A DNA stretch of 64,000 nt. Origin: Chalara sp. BL73 (lineage: Eukaryota; Ascomycota; Leotiomycetes; Helotiales). Every line of letters begins with the position of its first letter. The stretch's first letter is position 1. The stretch is from assembly GCA_918026815.1 (NCBI GenBank), contig CAKJVC010000172.1:175609-239608 (forward strand), read 5' to 3'. The notes beneath the pieces are model-generated. The model saw only the letters and a program-made list of their open reading frames with translations. It was not told where the DNA came from and ran no database searches. This document shows, piece by piece, positions 24,401 to 36,699 of the stretch. Made by a program: the position numbers and the translations under genes.

Positions 24401-24943
24401 AAGCGTACTATCGTGGGCTGCACATATCACTACGAAGATATGCCAGGTGTACCCGCTAACAAATGCCCTCCGATTCCACCACTCCCAGCATCTTGCTCCA
24501 AGCCAGCCATATCGTCAAAGGAAAATTCAACCCCGAAACCGACACCAACACAGCAAAAACCTGTATCCCTAAACCTCGAGCCGCAGCAATGCAATCCCAA
24601 AAGCAAGCATGACGAAGTCATCAGTAAAGATCAAGAGGAGTTGTCAGATTTTTTCTGCAAGGTCTATGCCGAAGATAAAATAGAGCCTGGGAACATGCGT
24701 ATCTGGGACCCTAAGAAGGTCAGCCGCGGGGATCCGTATCACTTCTCCGTAAGCTGGATTGCAGGGTGCAGAATATTTCCAGGAAAGCAGGTACAGAAGG
24801 TTCATCAGCCTCTTGGGGGGGACGGAATCACATGCTTCGAGCTGATGAAAGCAAATTATAAGAAGTGTGCCAACGGTGGTGCTGGCGGTTATAGAGATGC
24901 GGGATGCTTGAGGTATGCATTTCGTGCAACGGAGACAAAATAA
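21430..24943 (+). CDS. Large secreted protein of unknown function, nine exons
   Basis: Nine exons fit by phase: 21430-21507, 21604-21738, 21796-21938, 22151-22473, 22575-22679, 22795-23280, 23422-23752, 23885-23965, 24019-24943, giving 868 aa. The first exon is a signal peptide (MRSSKRLFPLLWLLCKPITG). Next come T/V/S-rich stretches, then a block with SVDHVYERKLINQFFRDQL, and a C-terminal cysteine-bearing domain with SDFFCKVYAEDKIEPG, ending in CRIFPGKQ..CFELMKANYKKC..GGYRDAGCLRYAF. A proline/threonine linker separates the two blocks. The general plan recalls C-terminal regions of fungal chitinase-related and other secreted proteins, but no catalytic motif was found. Role at the cell surface or in host/microbe contact is only inference. 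Most borders are canonical GT..AG; the donor at 23966 (GTAGGC) is the least certain. Confidence 0.72.
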
Positions 24944-25378
24944 CGGGATGAAAGGTTACTGTATAGGCTTAAAGTCCTGAATTGCATTGAGCGTAGGCGT
25001 TTGAGACATAAAAGCTGGAATGGCGTTACGGAAAATATAGATTTGCTGGCGTTCAAAAATACTATTATTTGAAACTGAATTATATAATTGAAGCGTTAAG
25101 CTGCCCCTCATCCTTGACAACCTGTACAACTAATAGCACTGTTTTAGTATAGAATTTTACTATGTATCTTGATATTCTAATCAACTCTCTTCCGATTACA
25201 TTATGTACGGTGCTTTTGCGCAATGAGATCTATCTAGATCTTGACGTCTCTATAGCTCTAAGCCAAGAATCGAATATTTCATAAACTGTCATGCCGAACT
25301 TTTCCCAGAATTTTCAAGTCATAAATACTCGTTAATCTGTAGTACAGGCCTTTCTTGCTTCGATAAAAAAAATGCTAA
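24944..25378. other. Convergent spacer
   Basis: 435 AT-rich bases between the secreted-protein gene and the HET relic. Nothing seen. Confidence 0.55.
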
Positions 25379-27001
25379 TTACTTAGAATACTGTGCAGGT
25401 GAGATGGGCCGAATTGTTCTTATACTGACACCTTGATTTCTCAAAACGTTGGGCAGGTATTGTGGGTCAGAGTTTATAATTTCTCCAGTCAATATGTTCT
25501 TAAACCATACAAAAACATCGGCTACAACCGCTATGCCATCCGCTTCCAATTGCTCCCATTCTTCAGGAACCGTGCCGAGTCTTAGATCTTCTTGAGTACT
25601 CTCTTGAGTTGTCGGGTTGTAATATGTAGGCAAAAATGCTCTCTGGCTGTTCGTCTTGACGTGGATTACCGAGGGCCTTGGTAGCTCCCCAAGAAGTGCT
25701 TTCGCATCACCCAAGCCACGTACATAGCAGGATCCGACAACCCTGAACCCCTCACGTGGAAGCGGGCGTAATAATATGGGAGCGTTGCAGCCCAAGAGGG
25801 CACGTACCTCGCCACCTATAAGAACGTTAGATTGGGTGGCTAGCCTTCGCGGGATGTATCTTCCTACCCGGAATTGCAGCTTCAGATGCTAAACCAATAA
25901 AGCCCTCATCTGTCATTATGAACGTCTGGCGATTTAGGGAACGAAATATGCGTTGTATCTGCGCCTTTATTAAATTTAAATTGATGATACTTGGGTCCTG
26001 GGTAAGGCCGCTGCTGGTAATCTGCTTCCAATTTGATAGACTCATGTAATGAGTTGATGTCTGGATATCGGTCATAAGTGAGATTTTCTAGGACAGCCAA
26101 GGCAAAAAGCATTGTCATATGAAGGATATTTCTCTTTTATCGGTTTTTGAAGTGCCCAAGACCGAATAATATCGACTAAGCTAAGGTTCCTTTCATTGCC
26201 AAACTGGATCTATGAACTTTACGAACAGTCGCACATTGCACTCCATCTCTAGTATCAGTACATTTGCGTTGTATACTGAGCGCTGTCAGCCTGTCAAATG
26301 TAAGGAAGGAAGTGTATTGAGCCAGAGAATGCATCTTGTTAATGAGAATATGCAGCCCATAAGAAGGCATGTCATGCTTGTTACTGATGCAAACGATGGT
26401 TCGACGAAATGATGGCCATGATATGAAATCTTGTCCACATCGAATTATTGCACGATTATTTGGTGTGCGCACGAAACCATTCTAACTCCTTCGCCTCAGG
26501 AGAAGAGAAACACCAGTTGTTCTTTCGTATACTCTAATTGTTGATCAAGATAGCTCAATGTGCTGAGTGCTAACTTATTGCTGCTTGGTGAAGGACCAAG
26601 CCAAACAACCACCCTGTACGCAAGCTTGTATATATCAGCCAAACGCGCGACTTGAGCATTACGCTCGTCTATGTCTTGCTGATTAATACAGATAGCATTC
26701 CCAATTTCGAGAGATGACAAGCCTTTCTCATACAAGTCCCGGTTATTCTGAGAATCGACAATATATGCTATTTGGTATCATCCGTACTACCCCACGTATA
26801 GGACAGAGCTTCGTATCTAGGGTAGAAAATAGGACTCGCATCATCCAGAGGCACATGGTATTTTGATCGATCAAAATCTGGCACAGGATGCCACCTGGAG
26901 GTCTTTTCCGTTTCATCATGCTTGAAGAAGTACATCCCATCCACAGTCTCGTAGGCAGTGTAACCAGGCGGCAAAGTCTCCTGCAGCTCCTTCGAAGACA
27001 T
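25379..27001 (-). pseudogene. Decayed HET gene with WW-like N-terminus
   Basis: The 5' part encodes LPPGYTAYETVDGMYFFKHD and a following TSRWHPVPD, resembling a degenerate WW module, then RYEALSYTWGS, the first HET block. The frame then shifts near 26780. The next block has LSSLEIG joined directly to NAICINQQDIDERN at about 26700, so the 20 or so residues that normally lie between (including RTLWID) are missing. VVVWLGPS follows, then a stop at 26496, a lost RPWF block and a third frame with GQDFISWPSFRRTIVC and RKCTDTRD up to 26176. The last part (25379-26075, with intron about 25811-25867) keeps TDEGFIGLAS and GEVRALLGCNAPILLRPL, common near the end of HET proteins. Several stops and deletions make a working protein very unlikely. 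Confidence 0.8.
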
Positions 27002-29869
27002 GAGGGCTGAGGCCGGTTAGCTCTTTTGAGCAAAAGCACATGTGAGATCCTGAACTTTATATCGTCGTCATATTTTCCAGGCAACATAGCGACAAGCCTG
27101 ACATCCAACTTTTCATTCAGGAGTTCGGAATATTGGTACTCAGTCAGGCGCGGGGAGCTCGCTCCTTGTCAAAGGAAGGGCAGCGGTAGGTTTCTCATAT
27201 CTTACCCCTGTAGGTATATCATGTCTCCTGTCCTTGAGCAAGCCTCCAGGTTCATACGGGATCTGATGATCATGATTAGGAGAATGAGGGTTGAGCTTGG
27301 CAGCTCAAACCTCAACGCTACCAGACTAAGCGGCGTACTGCTTCATGTGCATCACATAATAGGCTGAAAATACAGGACTGAGATCAATTGCTGGTTTCAT
27401 TATGTACAAATCCAAGCCGTATGACTCTCGTTCCTTATCTCAATAGTTCTTGCTCGCCAAAAAAAAAACCCAATTGTCCTTCCAAAGTCTGAACTGAAGA
27501 ATAAAAATCTACAAAGGAGTCTATGTCGGATCTGGAAGCGGCGAAGGCTAATGGTAGAATCCTTCTGCGTACTCGTGGTGGAAGCGTGCAGCCTTACCAT
27601 TCAAAAACATTTTGGAGGCTGATGTGTAAAGATTTCTGGTTGCCATAACGCCTAGTCATGATCTCGGTAGTGATCAATACAGCTGCCCCATCATAGATTG
27701 ACAAATTGCCGCCTACTTCGAGCTTTCCTCATCAGTGCTGAAGCGGGCTTTCGATTGATATCTTTGGTGAATACGGATGGTTCAGTTTTCGCCATTCATC
27801 GCAGCTCGTATTGGCACTTCAAGTGCCGTGTTTGAAAGAAGCAGGCTGTGAAAGACTCCTATTGTTAGACCTGTGACTCTAATTTTAACTTGCCGATAAG
27901 CCACGACATTCCCTTGTATATCGTAAACACTTTCACAATGTCAAGATGTATGATAAGTGAACCTCCAGTTGTTACGGAAAGCATTGGCCAATTAGCCTCG
28001 GTATGTATATGCAATTCTCGAGAGGTAGCATTCTCCGCCTAGGGAAGCAGGGAAGGCAAGTGCATGGTCTTTGTCGAGATATTTGGCCTTTGAGTCAGGC
28101 TGGGACAACGAGTCACTCAACTGGACCTAGAGCCCTCTTGTGCCTAGAGCCCTCTTGTGTCATCAGTCAAGTTCTCCAATGATCCGACCATGGCTAATAA
28201 TGTAGCCTTTTTTTTTTCTGGTTTCGGAGTCTGCATAGATACCATAGGTTTTGCTACCGTATGATCGAATTGTTCGCTCACTTTCACCAATCAGCACATT
28301 TCACCGCACTGGAAATGATTCCCATCTTTTCCTCATCACGAAAGATATACGCGCACTCTGTAAGATTTCGACGAGGAGAAGGTACGACTAAATGTGTCAT
28401 TCCATCTTCGACGCTACCCAAATATTTGTACAGTTTATTAGATTCCGACGAACATTGTATTGCGCCTCGTGGCAGCTGCGTTAAATTTGTAATTGAGTCT
28501 ATGCCTCAAAAGATCCCACCCCGATTGTACAGAGTGACTCGACTGCTCAATTGACCGTGCGTTTCTGTCAGAGAGCACTAAACGCAACTTCTCCGCTCCA
28601 ACAGACTTAAGTTTTTGCTCGGCTGGCTAGTTAAACCGACTCTAAAATATATTCGCAGATAGACTTGAAGCCCTGAAAAAGCCATCTGCCTGCGCGAAGA
28701 CTTGTTAGCTCAGGGGACTAAATATTTAAGACTTTGATACGTGAGCTAATATTCAAAAGCTTTTTGGCGTGGATTTGATAAGAACGACCAATACTTACGC
28801 ATATTTCCAATCAAGGTGCTCAGCTCACGCCTACTGCAAAGTTCTTGACACGCCTTTTCCAATCCATGCAGAACACAAGGGATACAAGTATTCGCTTAAC
28901 ACTCCATCTAAGAACTAGAGAAGGAACTGCGGCGAAAGCTGCGCACTGCCACAACCATTATGGTAGTCCATGTGGTGCACCATCCTGAGTCTCGAGCAAT
29001 GCAGCATCCTAAATATAAAGAAATGCGCTTCGCTTCAGTGCATTCGCAAGATCCGGCCGCAAATCTTCCAACAGTGTGTTTCCGTCCTCGAATATCTTCT
29101 CCAATCCCGAGAATCGATCCTCGCATGTGCTTAATATGCCACCCAAAGCATGGTTTATGCTGGTCCCATGGCATGTATTTGTGATGGGTTAAGAGTCCAA
29201 GGCTTTACGAAGTTTGGCTCTCCCGAGGGGCCTCAATCATCTGGATAGAGGTGCTGGTGTGGGTATTTGGAAAATATGCCTTGCTCCGGAGGGGTGACAA
29301 AGATCTTGGAGATAGCATACAGGGCAAGGAGGATCAATGGCTCGAGGGAAGTGAGCGCGTAGCTGAAGTTCACGAGTGTCGTGATAAAGATGAGGAGGTT
29401 GAGCACAAGGGAACCGACATTGGTGAGAGCCATTATGTGATATCGAGAAAACATGCAAATCTCTGTAGTACAACCGCAACCATAAATTTATATTGCAGCT
29501 AATACCAGGGTTCAAATGGAGTGGGTGGACGTGATGGTTGAGTGCTGATAGACAAAGCTGGCTATCTTTGGGTTGACGTCAAAGCCTAGCCCTTGGAAGT
29601 AGATACCGCTTTACCTAAACTGTCGAAGCGGGTGGGTCCTGTGAGCTCCATAAAACAACTCGCTTTTGCTTCCTTTCTCCATGCACCATTCTCCTCTCCC
29701 AACAAACCAAATAATCTCCATCTTGAGAATATCCCCTCCTTTACTATGCAATACTAATCATCAGAGTCGCTAATCTCTACCCCATCGTCTTCTACATGTG
29801 CTCATGTCATGGCTCGCTTATCAGCATCAAAAGTCTCCTGGCTGATGCCAGAGACGATCTGATTTTGCA
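27002..29869. other. Long intergenic region
   Basis: 2.9 kb with no supported gene. It has a 17-bp tandem duplication and, on the minus strand near 29233-29454, a hydrophobic frame that could be a relic of a membrane protein. No mobile-element protein was recognised. Confidence 0.5.
28126..28159. repeat. 17-bp tandem duplication
   Basis: CCTAGAGCCCTCTTGTG occurs twice back to back without mismatch. A simple slippage product; no function inferred. Confidence 0.9.
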
Positions 29870-31777
29870 ATGCCCGAAAAGATCCTGAAGCTAGATCCAA
29901 TGAATTTTACCGTTCCTACAGATCACCTAAGCCTGCATGTCACGTCTGAGATGGTCATTGCCTTTGCAGATGGCATTCTAGTGCCAATGGATGATGAGAA
30001 GCTGCTGGAAGCACTAACTTTAGGGATCATCTGGACGATTCGCGGGAGAGCATGTCGAATTGAAGTAGTGGTGTCTTTTGATGGTGAAGACATAAGTGTA
30101 GAAGATGAACATCATATCCAAGAGAAGATTGTCGAACATTTCCGTAACGCGCATGTAAGTTCATGGTTGTTCGAAGCCGTCCTCATCGCCGGCTAATTCA
30201 CGAAGCTGTGGACTCAACTGTGTATCTCACCCTCACTCTCGTTTTCTCACATTTCTTCCGGGATTGCTTCATTACCTTCACAAAACAGGTTCTTTATATA
30301 TCTCAACAATACTGCATCAGTCGTGAAAGCCGAACCACTAGCCCGGGGTTGGTCATTGGATGATAAGGACATTATTCCTCCGGAAACTGTGATATGTGCT
30401 ACATTTGAGAGATTGATAATCAAGTTGGAATTTCACAGTATTGTAGATCGATCAAGTGTGATGGCCAAGAGGATGAAATTAAGGTTGCAAGGGGAGAGTA
30501 CACTGCACCCAATTTTTCTGAACGATCTGGTCCAGCCAAAAATTGAGCCTGGTCTTCTCCTAGAGACATCGACCAGATCGTTTGAGGGGTTAAGTACCGA
30601 ATTTGAGGGATATTCCTCACTATCTAAGCATAGCTATCACAATCGGTCTACTCTAGATCTCAGTTCTGGAATTGAAGACGATATGCTGTTGGAGCACTGT
30701 TCTTTGGAACCGTATGATCATGCATTGTGGTTCCCCAAGGCTGCCAAACCTTATACCAATATCGAGGCCTCGCCTCGACAACTTAAGGTTGGTAGGCACG
30801 AACTGGAGGAATCTATCGTGGATTCAGATGTCGTAGCAATCGCTATAGACAAACAGGCATTATTGTTCCAAGATGGATTGAAGCCTCCCACGCCAATCTA
30901 TCAGAATTCAACTACTTCAGTTGAGGCTAGTATCACAAGGAAGCGACACTCTATAGGATCGGCGACACAACGCCCGACGACTGATTCAGTGCGAAGACTC
31001 AATGCCTTCTCCGCCTGCACACTTACCTCAGCGGCGATGTTGGTTCTGCTTGGTGGGCATCGGACTCGTAACCTTCAAGGCGCGTATCGGAATACATCGC
31101 TGCCATGCAGAAGCATGTCAGCACTCGTTCCAGGAGTGTTCTGTCCCGGATTTAAACAGATGATGACGCACAACGCGAGGTTTCTGCCTACTATATGTAA
31201 CGCTATTTCAGCTTCCTGGGTCCGGTCTGTACAAGGTCCAGAATTGATGAGACAGCTACAAGAATTAGCCTGGGAAGAGCGGAACCCCATTCCGTATAGT
31301 GGCACAACCTCTGGGCAAAAAGGCACAATAGAATACTTGAGGTCTGTAGTACAGGCTAGAGTTTGGAGCATGATGCAACAAACTTTGTTTGATCCATCCG
31401 CTGCTCGGAAGTTACGCTGGGAAAATCTCGAAGTGGGCCGTCATCCACAATACAACGAGCGCGAAGATAACGACACCAATTCTTTTGACAATCATAATGC
31501 AACCTGCATTGATATACGGTCATGGATCGGAGATAATAGAGAAGATGAGTTTTTGGGTGATGGGGAGGACATATTTGACGTGCTGCCGAAAGAGACGTGT
31601 GACTCAAGGCATGAAAACGGGTTACTAGATTATCTCGTAGTGATTGAAGAAGAGGAGATTGAAAAGGAGACGGAAGAAGTAATTTTTGGGACTCTAGCCG
31701 CGTGCGATGTGGGGACTGATTCCGAGGCTGGCCGTCCAGAGATTATATACGATAGCGAAGAAAGCATGTTACTTTAA
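29870..31777 (+). CDS. Unrecognised acidic protein
   Basis: Two coding-looking parts: 29870 to about 30150 and a long frame from about 30290 to 31777. No family recognised. The first part reads as a small alpha/beta segment (SEMVIAFADGILVPMDDEKL). The second has S/T-rich text, a possible hydrophobic helix (CTLTSAAMLVLLGG), cysteines, and a strongly acidic tail (VVIEEEEIEKETEEV). The best donor (GTAAGT at 30155) and acceptor (ACAG at 30288) leave a one-base phase mismatch; donor GTAACG at 30144 with acceptor CATCAG at 30320 keeps the frame. Either that splice is used or one base is missing. It converges with the dioxygenase gene about 300 bp downstream. Confidence 0.5.
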
Positions 31778-32079
31778 CGAATATCTCGTGTCATGTGTAC
31801 AAGATGATGGATATCTCATCTCGCCTTCAGAAGGTACAATGGGCCAAGAAGCTATTGGCTGTTCTCGCCCAGTGCTCTCAATTTTCCCAGTTGCTTTTAT
31901 TCTGCTATATCCTCGTGCAAAAGCACTAGTGGCACATGGCTTAGATCGATCAAGATTATTCATAAGCGTGCCAACCTTTGTGCAGAATTCTCTTCGGCTC
32001 GTTGTATTAGATTGTTCAACCCCAAATTTGTCAACCCGAGTTGTCATTATCTTCTGCAAAAGAAAATTACAAAGCAGTC
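31778..32079. other. Convergent spacer
   Basis: About 300 bp between two convergent 3' ends; an open frame overlaps it but resembles nothing. Confidence 0.55.
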
Positions 32080-33187
32080 CTACAAACTTTCAACCTCCAT
32101 GCCTCCAGTCAAAGTCGAGCTCAGCTTCTGCTTAGCATGAGATTCCCTGAACACATTATATTTTCGATCATGCCAGTCACCTGCGGTCACTCTCTCGCCG
32201 TCATTCGCCTCCAGAACGGTGCCATCCTCGGGGCCTAAGAAGTACGCAATAGAGAAACGTTCTTCTTGCATTCCCTGATATGGGATAACACGATGAAGAG
32301 CAGAGCGCAGCTTATGTCCTGAGAGAAATCGAAGCGAGTCTGCAACGTTGACAATAGCATGTCCAGGCTTCGGCTCTACATATTCCCACGCTTGCTTTCG
32401 AGGTGAGAACACCTGAAGCCCCCATTGCTTGACGAACAAGAGAGTCAAGGATCCGATGTCAGTATGTTGCAAGTGTCCTACATTGTTATCCTGAATGGTC
32501 TGCTCTGGGTAACGGAGAAACATGATATTATTCCTACACTTGCTTTCGTCCTGATGGAAGTTCTCAAACCGGGCTGGGGCCTCGAGGTTGAGGCTATCGG
32601 ACAGGCTGCCCAAGATGGTCATGAGGATGAAGTGGCAAGTGCTCGTAAAGCTGCTGAATATGTCAAAGTTGTCATTCACCACATCAGGGAGCGTTGATGA
32701 TGGCTTTTGCAGCTTGGATCGAAGGAGCTAGAATTTTTAATCAATTTATCAGAGTTGTTTATTTTGATAGAGAACTTACTCGAAGCGTTTCCCACCCATC
32801 CTTTTTGTTTTCAATAACACCTGATTGTTGGCCCAGTGGCTTGTACCTGTTTCTGTCATCAAATGACCTTCCACAGACCAATCTTGTGTAGCAATTGTCT
32901 TACCCATGCTTGTCGGAGCCAATATCATATTTAATTTTCTCCTCCACTGGCTGATTGAACCATACCTTCATGATGGCCAGAAGATCCTCAAACCCATTTG
33001 CAGCATCTTTGCCTACATCATTTCTGAGATCAAGATGAAAGAAGCCATGTGTTTGACATGCCAGTAGAAGCCTAGCAATCTCGGATTTATCTTCTTTCAC
33101 AAGGAGGAAAAAATTAATAACCTCCAGCGCAGCGAGAGAATTGGGCTGCTTTGGAGTGATCAAAGGGATTTCCACCAAAGATGGCAT
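32080..33187 (-). CDS. 2-oxoglutarate/Fe(II)-dependent dioxygenase (IPNS-like)
   Basis: Three exons, 32904-33187, 32780-32846 and 32080-32727, give 332 aa with consistent phases. The N-terminal DIOX_N part has QTHGFFHLDLRND, the usual G-F-F/H core. The catalytic double-stranded helix carries the iron ligands HTD (about residues 205-207) and a distal His in SALHRVIP (about 262), followed by RFSIAYFL whose Arg and Ser bind 2-oxoglutarate. This is the plant/fungal non-haem dioxygenase family that hydroxylates, desaturates or ring-closes small molecules. No biosynthetic core gene lies nearby, so the substrate is unknown. Length is typical and the gene appears intact. Confidence 0.9.
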
Positions 33188-34502
33188 GTCTAACAGATCG
33201 TATACGATATTTGAAAATTAAAGTGTTGTCGTTTATGACAGAGATTAAACTTTATTCTGAAAGTCTATGGGGACACAAAAGACATGAGCTCCTCTTATAC
33301 TGCTTTTAATAAAACTCGGAAATAATTTAATTTTTCTTCATTCACAACATGATACATATTTCTCAGCTAATCCGATGTTCCTCGGTAAGCTCTCAGCTCT
33401 ACGTCTTGTCTCGTCATTGTATCCTGATATTTTAGCTAAATTTACGACACAGCAACACAATATTCAGCCATAAGGCTCTCTCTTGTGTGGCGCCTGACTT
33501 GTTTCACTTCTCGCTACTTAGTTTCGATATCTTGGGTCGCATTTTGTGCAGCCATCGTGTCACGTCTTGCTGTGCAAATTTTGTATCATCACCGCAATTT
33601 ATACAGCCGAGTGAACCTATTTTTAAGTAATGGAATGATATTGAAGGAAGCCGAAGCAGAAGCAGAGTTGTACTCTGCGTACCACGTCGCTAAGTCAAGT
33701 TAAAGCACTCGCTCCAGCTCCGGCCAGACGCAGTACAATGTTGCACTCGTAGAAGTCATGAAATGGAGATGCAATATGTCTCCTTATTTAGAGTCTTATT
33801 CTGGATGCGAAGGCAGCAGCAGCTCTCACCGATTAGGCAGCATACAGTGCTTGATTTGTAGAGATGCACATTCGAGAGCCCCGCCTGTGAATAGTTACGG
33901 TTATGCAGATCCCGGAACCCTGCAGCTCGTAGCATCATGGCCGATATTTTCTCCGTGGTAGAATGCGATACTTCTTGGAACTATTGGATAACTTACGATT
34001 TGGTACCAAACAACGTAAATTTATGTTCCATTCTACGGTTAAATTGGTACGAGGAGGCTCTGGACTCTGCATGAACTAGCGCGGATGTAACGCGACAGTC
34101 AATTTTTAGCTCCGTATGACGGCAGCCGTTATACATATGCCCAGACTCAAAACTCGCCAAAATATCCAAGGTGTGCCGAATCCAGATTATTTATTGCGAG
34201 ACCGAGTACTATGACCTCAAATAAACATTTTTGTATGTTCCCCGCTTCGCGTCAATTGCTTCGGAGCTTCCAGCATGCAGCGCTGAGCATATTTCAAGGA
34301 TTTCTGTACTCATAGCAGGTGAAATGGATTCTAAAATAGTTTTATTGCCAATTTATGGCGAAGTGGACACCCAGCTCCAAGATATCGAGATTAGCCTTTC
34401 TTCCCATAAAAACGCTGGAATATTCCCTCCTTTCTCGTGGCCATTGTGTTACCTCGATACCGCTAATTACTTCTTCATATCCTATCCGAGTTCTGTTTAC
34501 TC
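33188..34502. other. Divergent intergenic region
   Basis: 1.3 kb between the dioxygenase (-) and the MFS gene (+). Short frames only; no gene supported. Confidence 0.55.
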
Positions 34503-36184
34503 ATGGAGAGATCTCCCACTCGATGCCAGTCGCAGACAGACGACGTTACCGAAACCCCTCCATCACTCCTCTCAACCCCAGATCTATCAGCTACTGCTAT
34601 AGTAGATGCTGAGAAATATCTATCCGATTCTTCACACGACACAGAACTTTCGGTCACTGGTAACTCTATTCCTCCGCAAGATCGCGGATACCATGCATGG
34701 GTTTTCCTGCTGGGCGCGGCAATCATAGAAGCTGTTACGTGGGGCAAGTATTATTCTCTCTCGATATATGAGCTTTCTATCTGCTAACCGCACCTCAGGG
34801 TTTCCGGCATGTTATGGCGTATTTCGAGATTACTTTTACAAAGACGGCCCGTTCGAGGGTATCAATTCAGTCGCTGTTGTTGGCGTTATGTCAAATGTAT
34901 GGCACTTTAGTACTTTTTTCTGGCAGAAAGACTCTTGTGCTGATGTCTTTGGTAGGGATTTTTGCAAATTTTCATGCCCTTCTTGCTCCGGATCAATCAT
35001 AAATATCCCCAATGGCGCAAAGCAATGATGTGGCTCGGGTTGGTATTCTGTGTTGTAGCTACAATTGGGGGAGCGTACTCGAAGACTGTAAGAAACATTC
35101 TCACCGTTGAAATTGCAAGCAGCTAACACAACCGGCATGTAGCCCGCACAACTGATCGCTTCTCAGGGTGCGATTTACGGCATAGGTTCAGGTTTGCTTT
35201 TTGCTCCGACCATCAATTTCATGTCCGAATGGTTTCTGGCCAGAAGAAGCTTAGCGTATGCCATCATGTAAGAGTCGCAATGTAGATGTAGTGACCAAAT
35301 CTCTGCTTATACTATATTCAGGATATCATCTGTAGGGATCATGGGCACTTTCATGCCGACTGTTTTCGCTATATGTCTTACCAAGTACGGCTCACGTGCA
35401 ACATTACTTGGATGGACAATTGCGATCCTCGTCTTGATTACGTTGTCCATCCTATGCATACAGCCACGAGTACCAATCTCTGTTCCTGAGCCACAGAACT
35501 CCGCAGCAAAGCCCACCACTTTCCCATTCTTGAGACAACCGCTGTTTTGGATACTCGTGGCGGCAACAGTCATCCAAGGTCTTATCCACGATCTGCCTGG
35601 TGTATACCTACCATCGTACTGCACTGATACCCATCTCTCTAATACCCAAGGCGCTCTGGTCCTCAGCATGTTGAACTTGGCAAGCGCCATCGCGCAACCA
35701 CTCTTTGGACTTCTTGCGTGAGTCGCCTACCAGGCCTGCTCCCCATCATAGCGATGCACGCTCACTAACCATTCTTGGCAGCGACTACCGTCAATCCTAC
35801 ACCAGCTCTCTAACTCTCAGCGCCACTCTTAGCAGCGCAGTCATCTTCCTCATCTGGGGCTTCAGCAAGGCTCTCTGGTCGGTCATGATCTTTGGAATCG
35901 TCTACGGCGGTGCCTCAGGCGGATTTGCCGTGCTACGAAGCCGCTTCGCTGCTGCGGTGATCGGGAGCGACGACGATCCAGGACAAGCACTAGATATCTT
36001 CGGTGCGCTGACGCTGTCAAGAGGTGTAGCGCAAGTTGCGTCAGGTTTTATTGGCGCAGAGCTGGTTAGCGAGAGGAGCGTGGTTATGGGTGAGTATGGG
36101 GTAGGGAAGTGGACGAGGCTAATTGTGTTTTGCGGAGTCACGATGATGGCCGCAAATATTGGGGTGGTGAGATGGAAGAAATAG
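34503..36184 (+). CDS. MFS monocarboxylate-type (SLC16-like) transporter
   Basis: Six exons, 34503-34743, 34799-34896, 34956-35087, 35143-35267, 35322-35717 and 35782-36184, give 464 aa. The hydrophilic N-terminus is followed by DRGYHAWVFLLGAAIIEAVTWG, then FPACYGVFRDYF, the typical first-helix pattern of fungal monocarboxylate-porter homologues, and GSGLLFAPTINFMSEWF in the helix 4-5 region. About 12 membrane spans are expected in the plasma membrane. Substrate unknown; many fungal members move carboxylates or unknown metabolites. The first intron (34744-34798) has a GCAAGT donor; a GT alternative breaks the frame. The other introns are GT..AG of about 54-64 nt. No stop interrupts the spliced frame. 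Confidence 0.88.
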
Positions 36185-36699
36185 GCGGGATTGATATATC
36201 CTGTACACCTACAGAATCCCCAAGGACAAAAGAGCATGGCCTTGGAACCGTACGTTACTTAATCTCAGAGGAACTGACGGACAACACTCTTGATATAGAG
36301 TAGCAACTGAAAAATTAGCTAGGTCTAAAAGGTGACAAAGATCCTTCTGCAAAAATTCAAGATATCATCCAGAAAAAACCCTGACAGGACTTCAGACCGA
36401 CTATCAGCAAGCCTGTTGTGCCTCGCCATCTACCCGTCCCTCGTATGATCAGTGAGTAGCACAACATGCGTAATAACCTTCGAATACTATACCCCGCAGA
36501 CGCCCATCTCCCTGTAGCTAAAGCTCTGACACTTGCCAGCTGCACCACAATCATACTCGCATACGACATATGGGCCAAAATCTCCCTGCTGAGCTACGAC
36601 CGAGCAATAGGCCTTACTAGTGATTTTACCTATGGCACCATAATTCAGTGTTTTCTTGAAAGAGGTCTTGCTAGTGTGGGAGACGGTGCCGGAGATGAA

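Noticed and set aside
29233..29454. Minus-strand hydrophobic frame of 73 codons
   Set aside because: Two likely membrane spans but no family, no partner exon and competing frames; too weak for a gene call.
29500..29525. Possible tRNA T-arm (GGTTCAAAT)
   Set aside because: No matching acceptor, D-arm or anticodon stem around it.
31707..32135. Plus-strand frame overlapping the 3' ends of two convergent genes
   Set aside because: Overlaps the end of the acidic-protein gene and the antisense of the dioxygenase; no resemblance to any protein.
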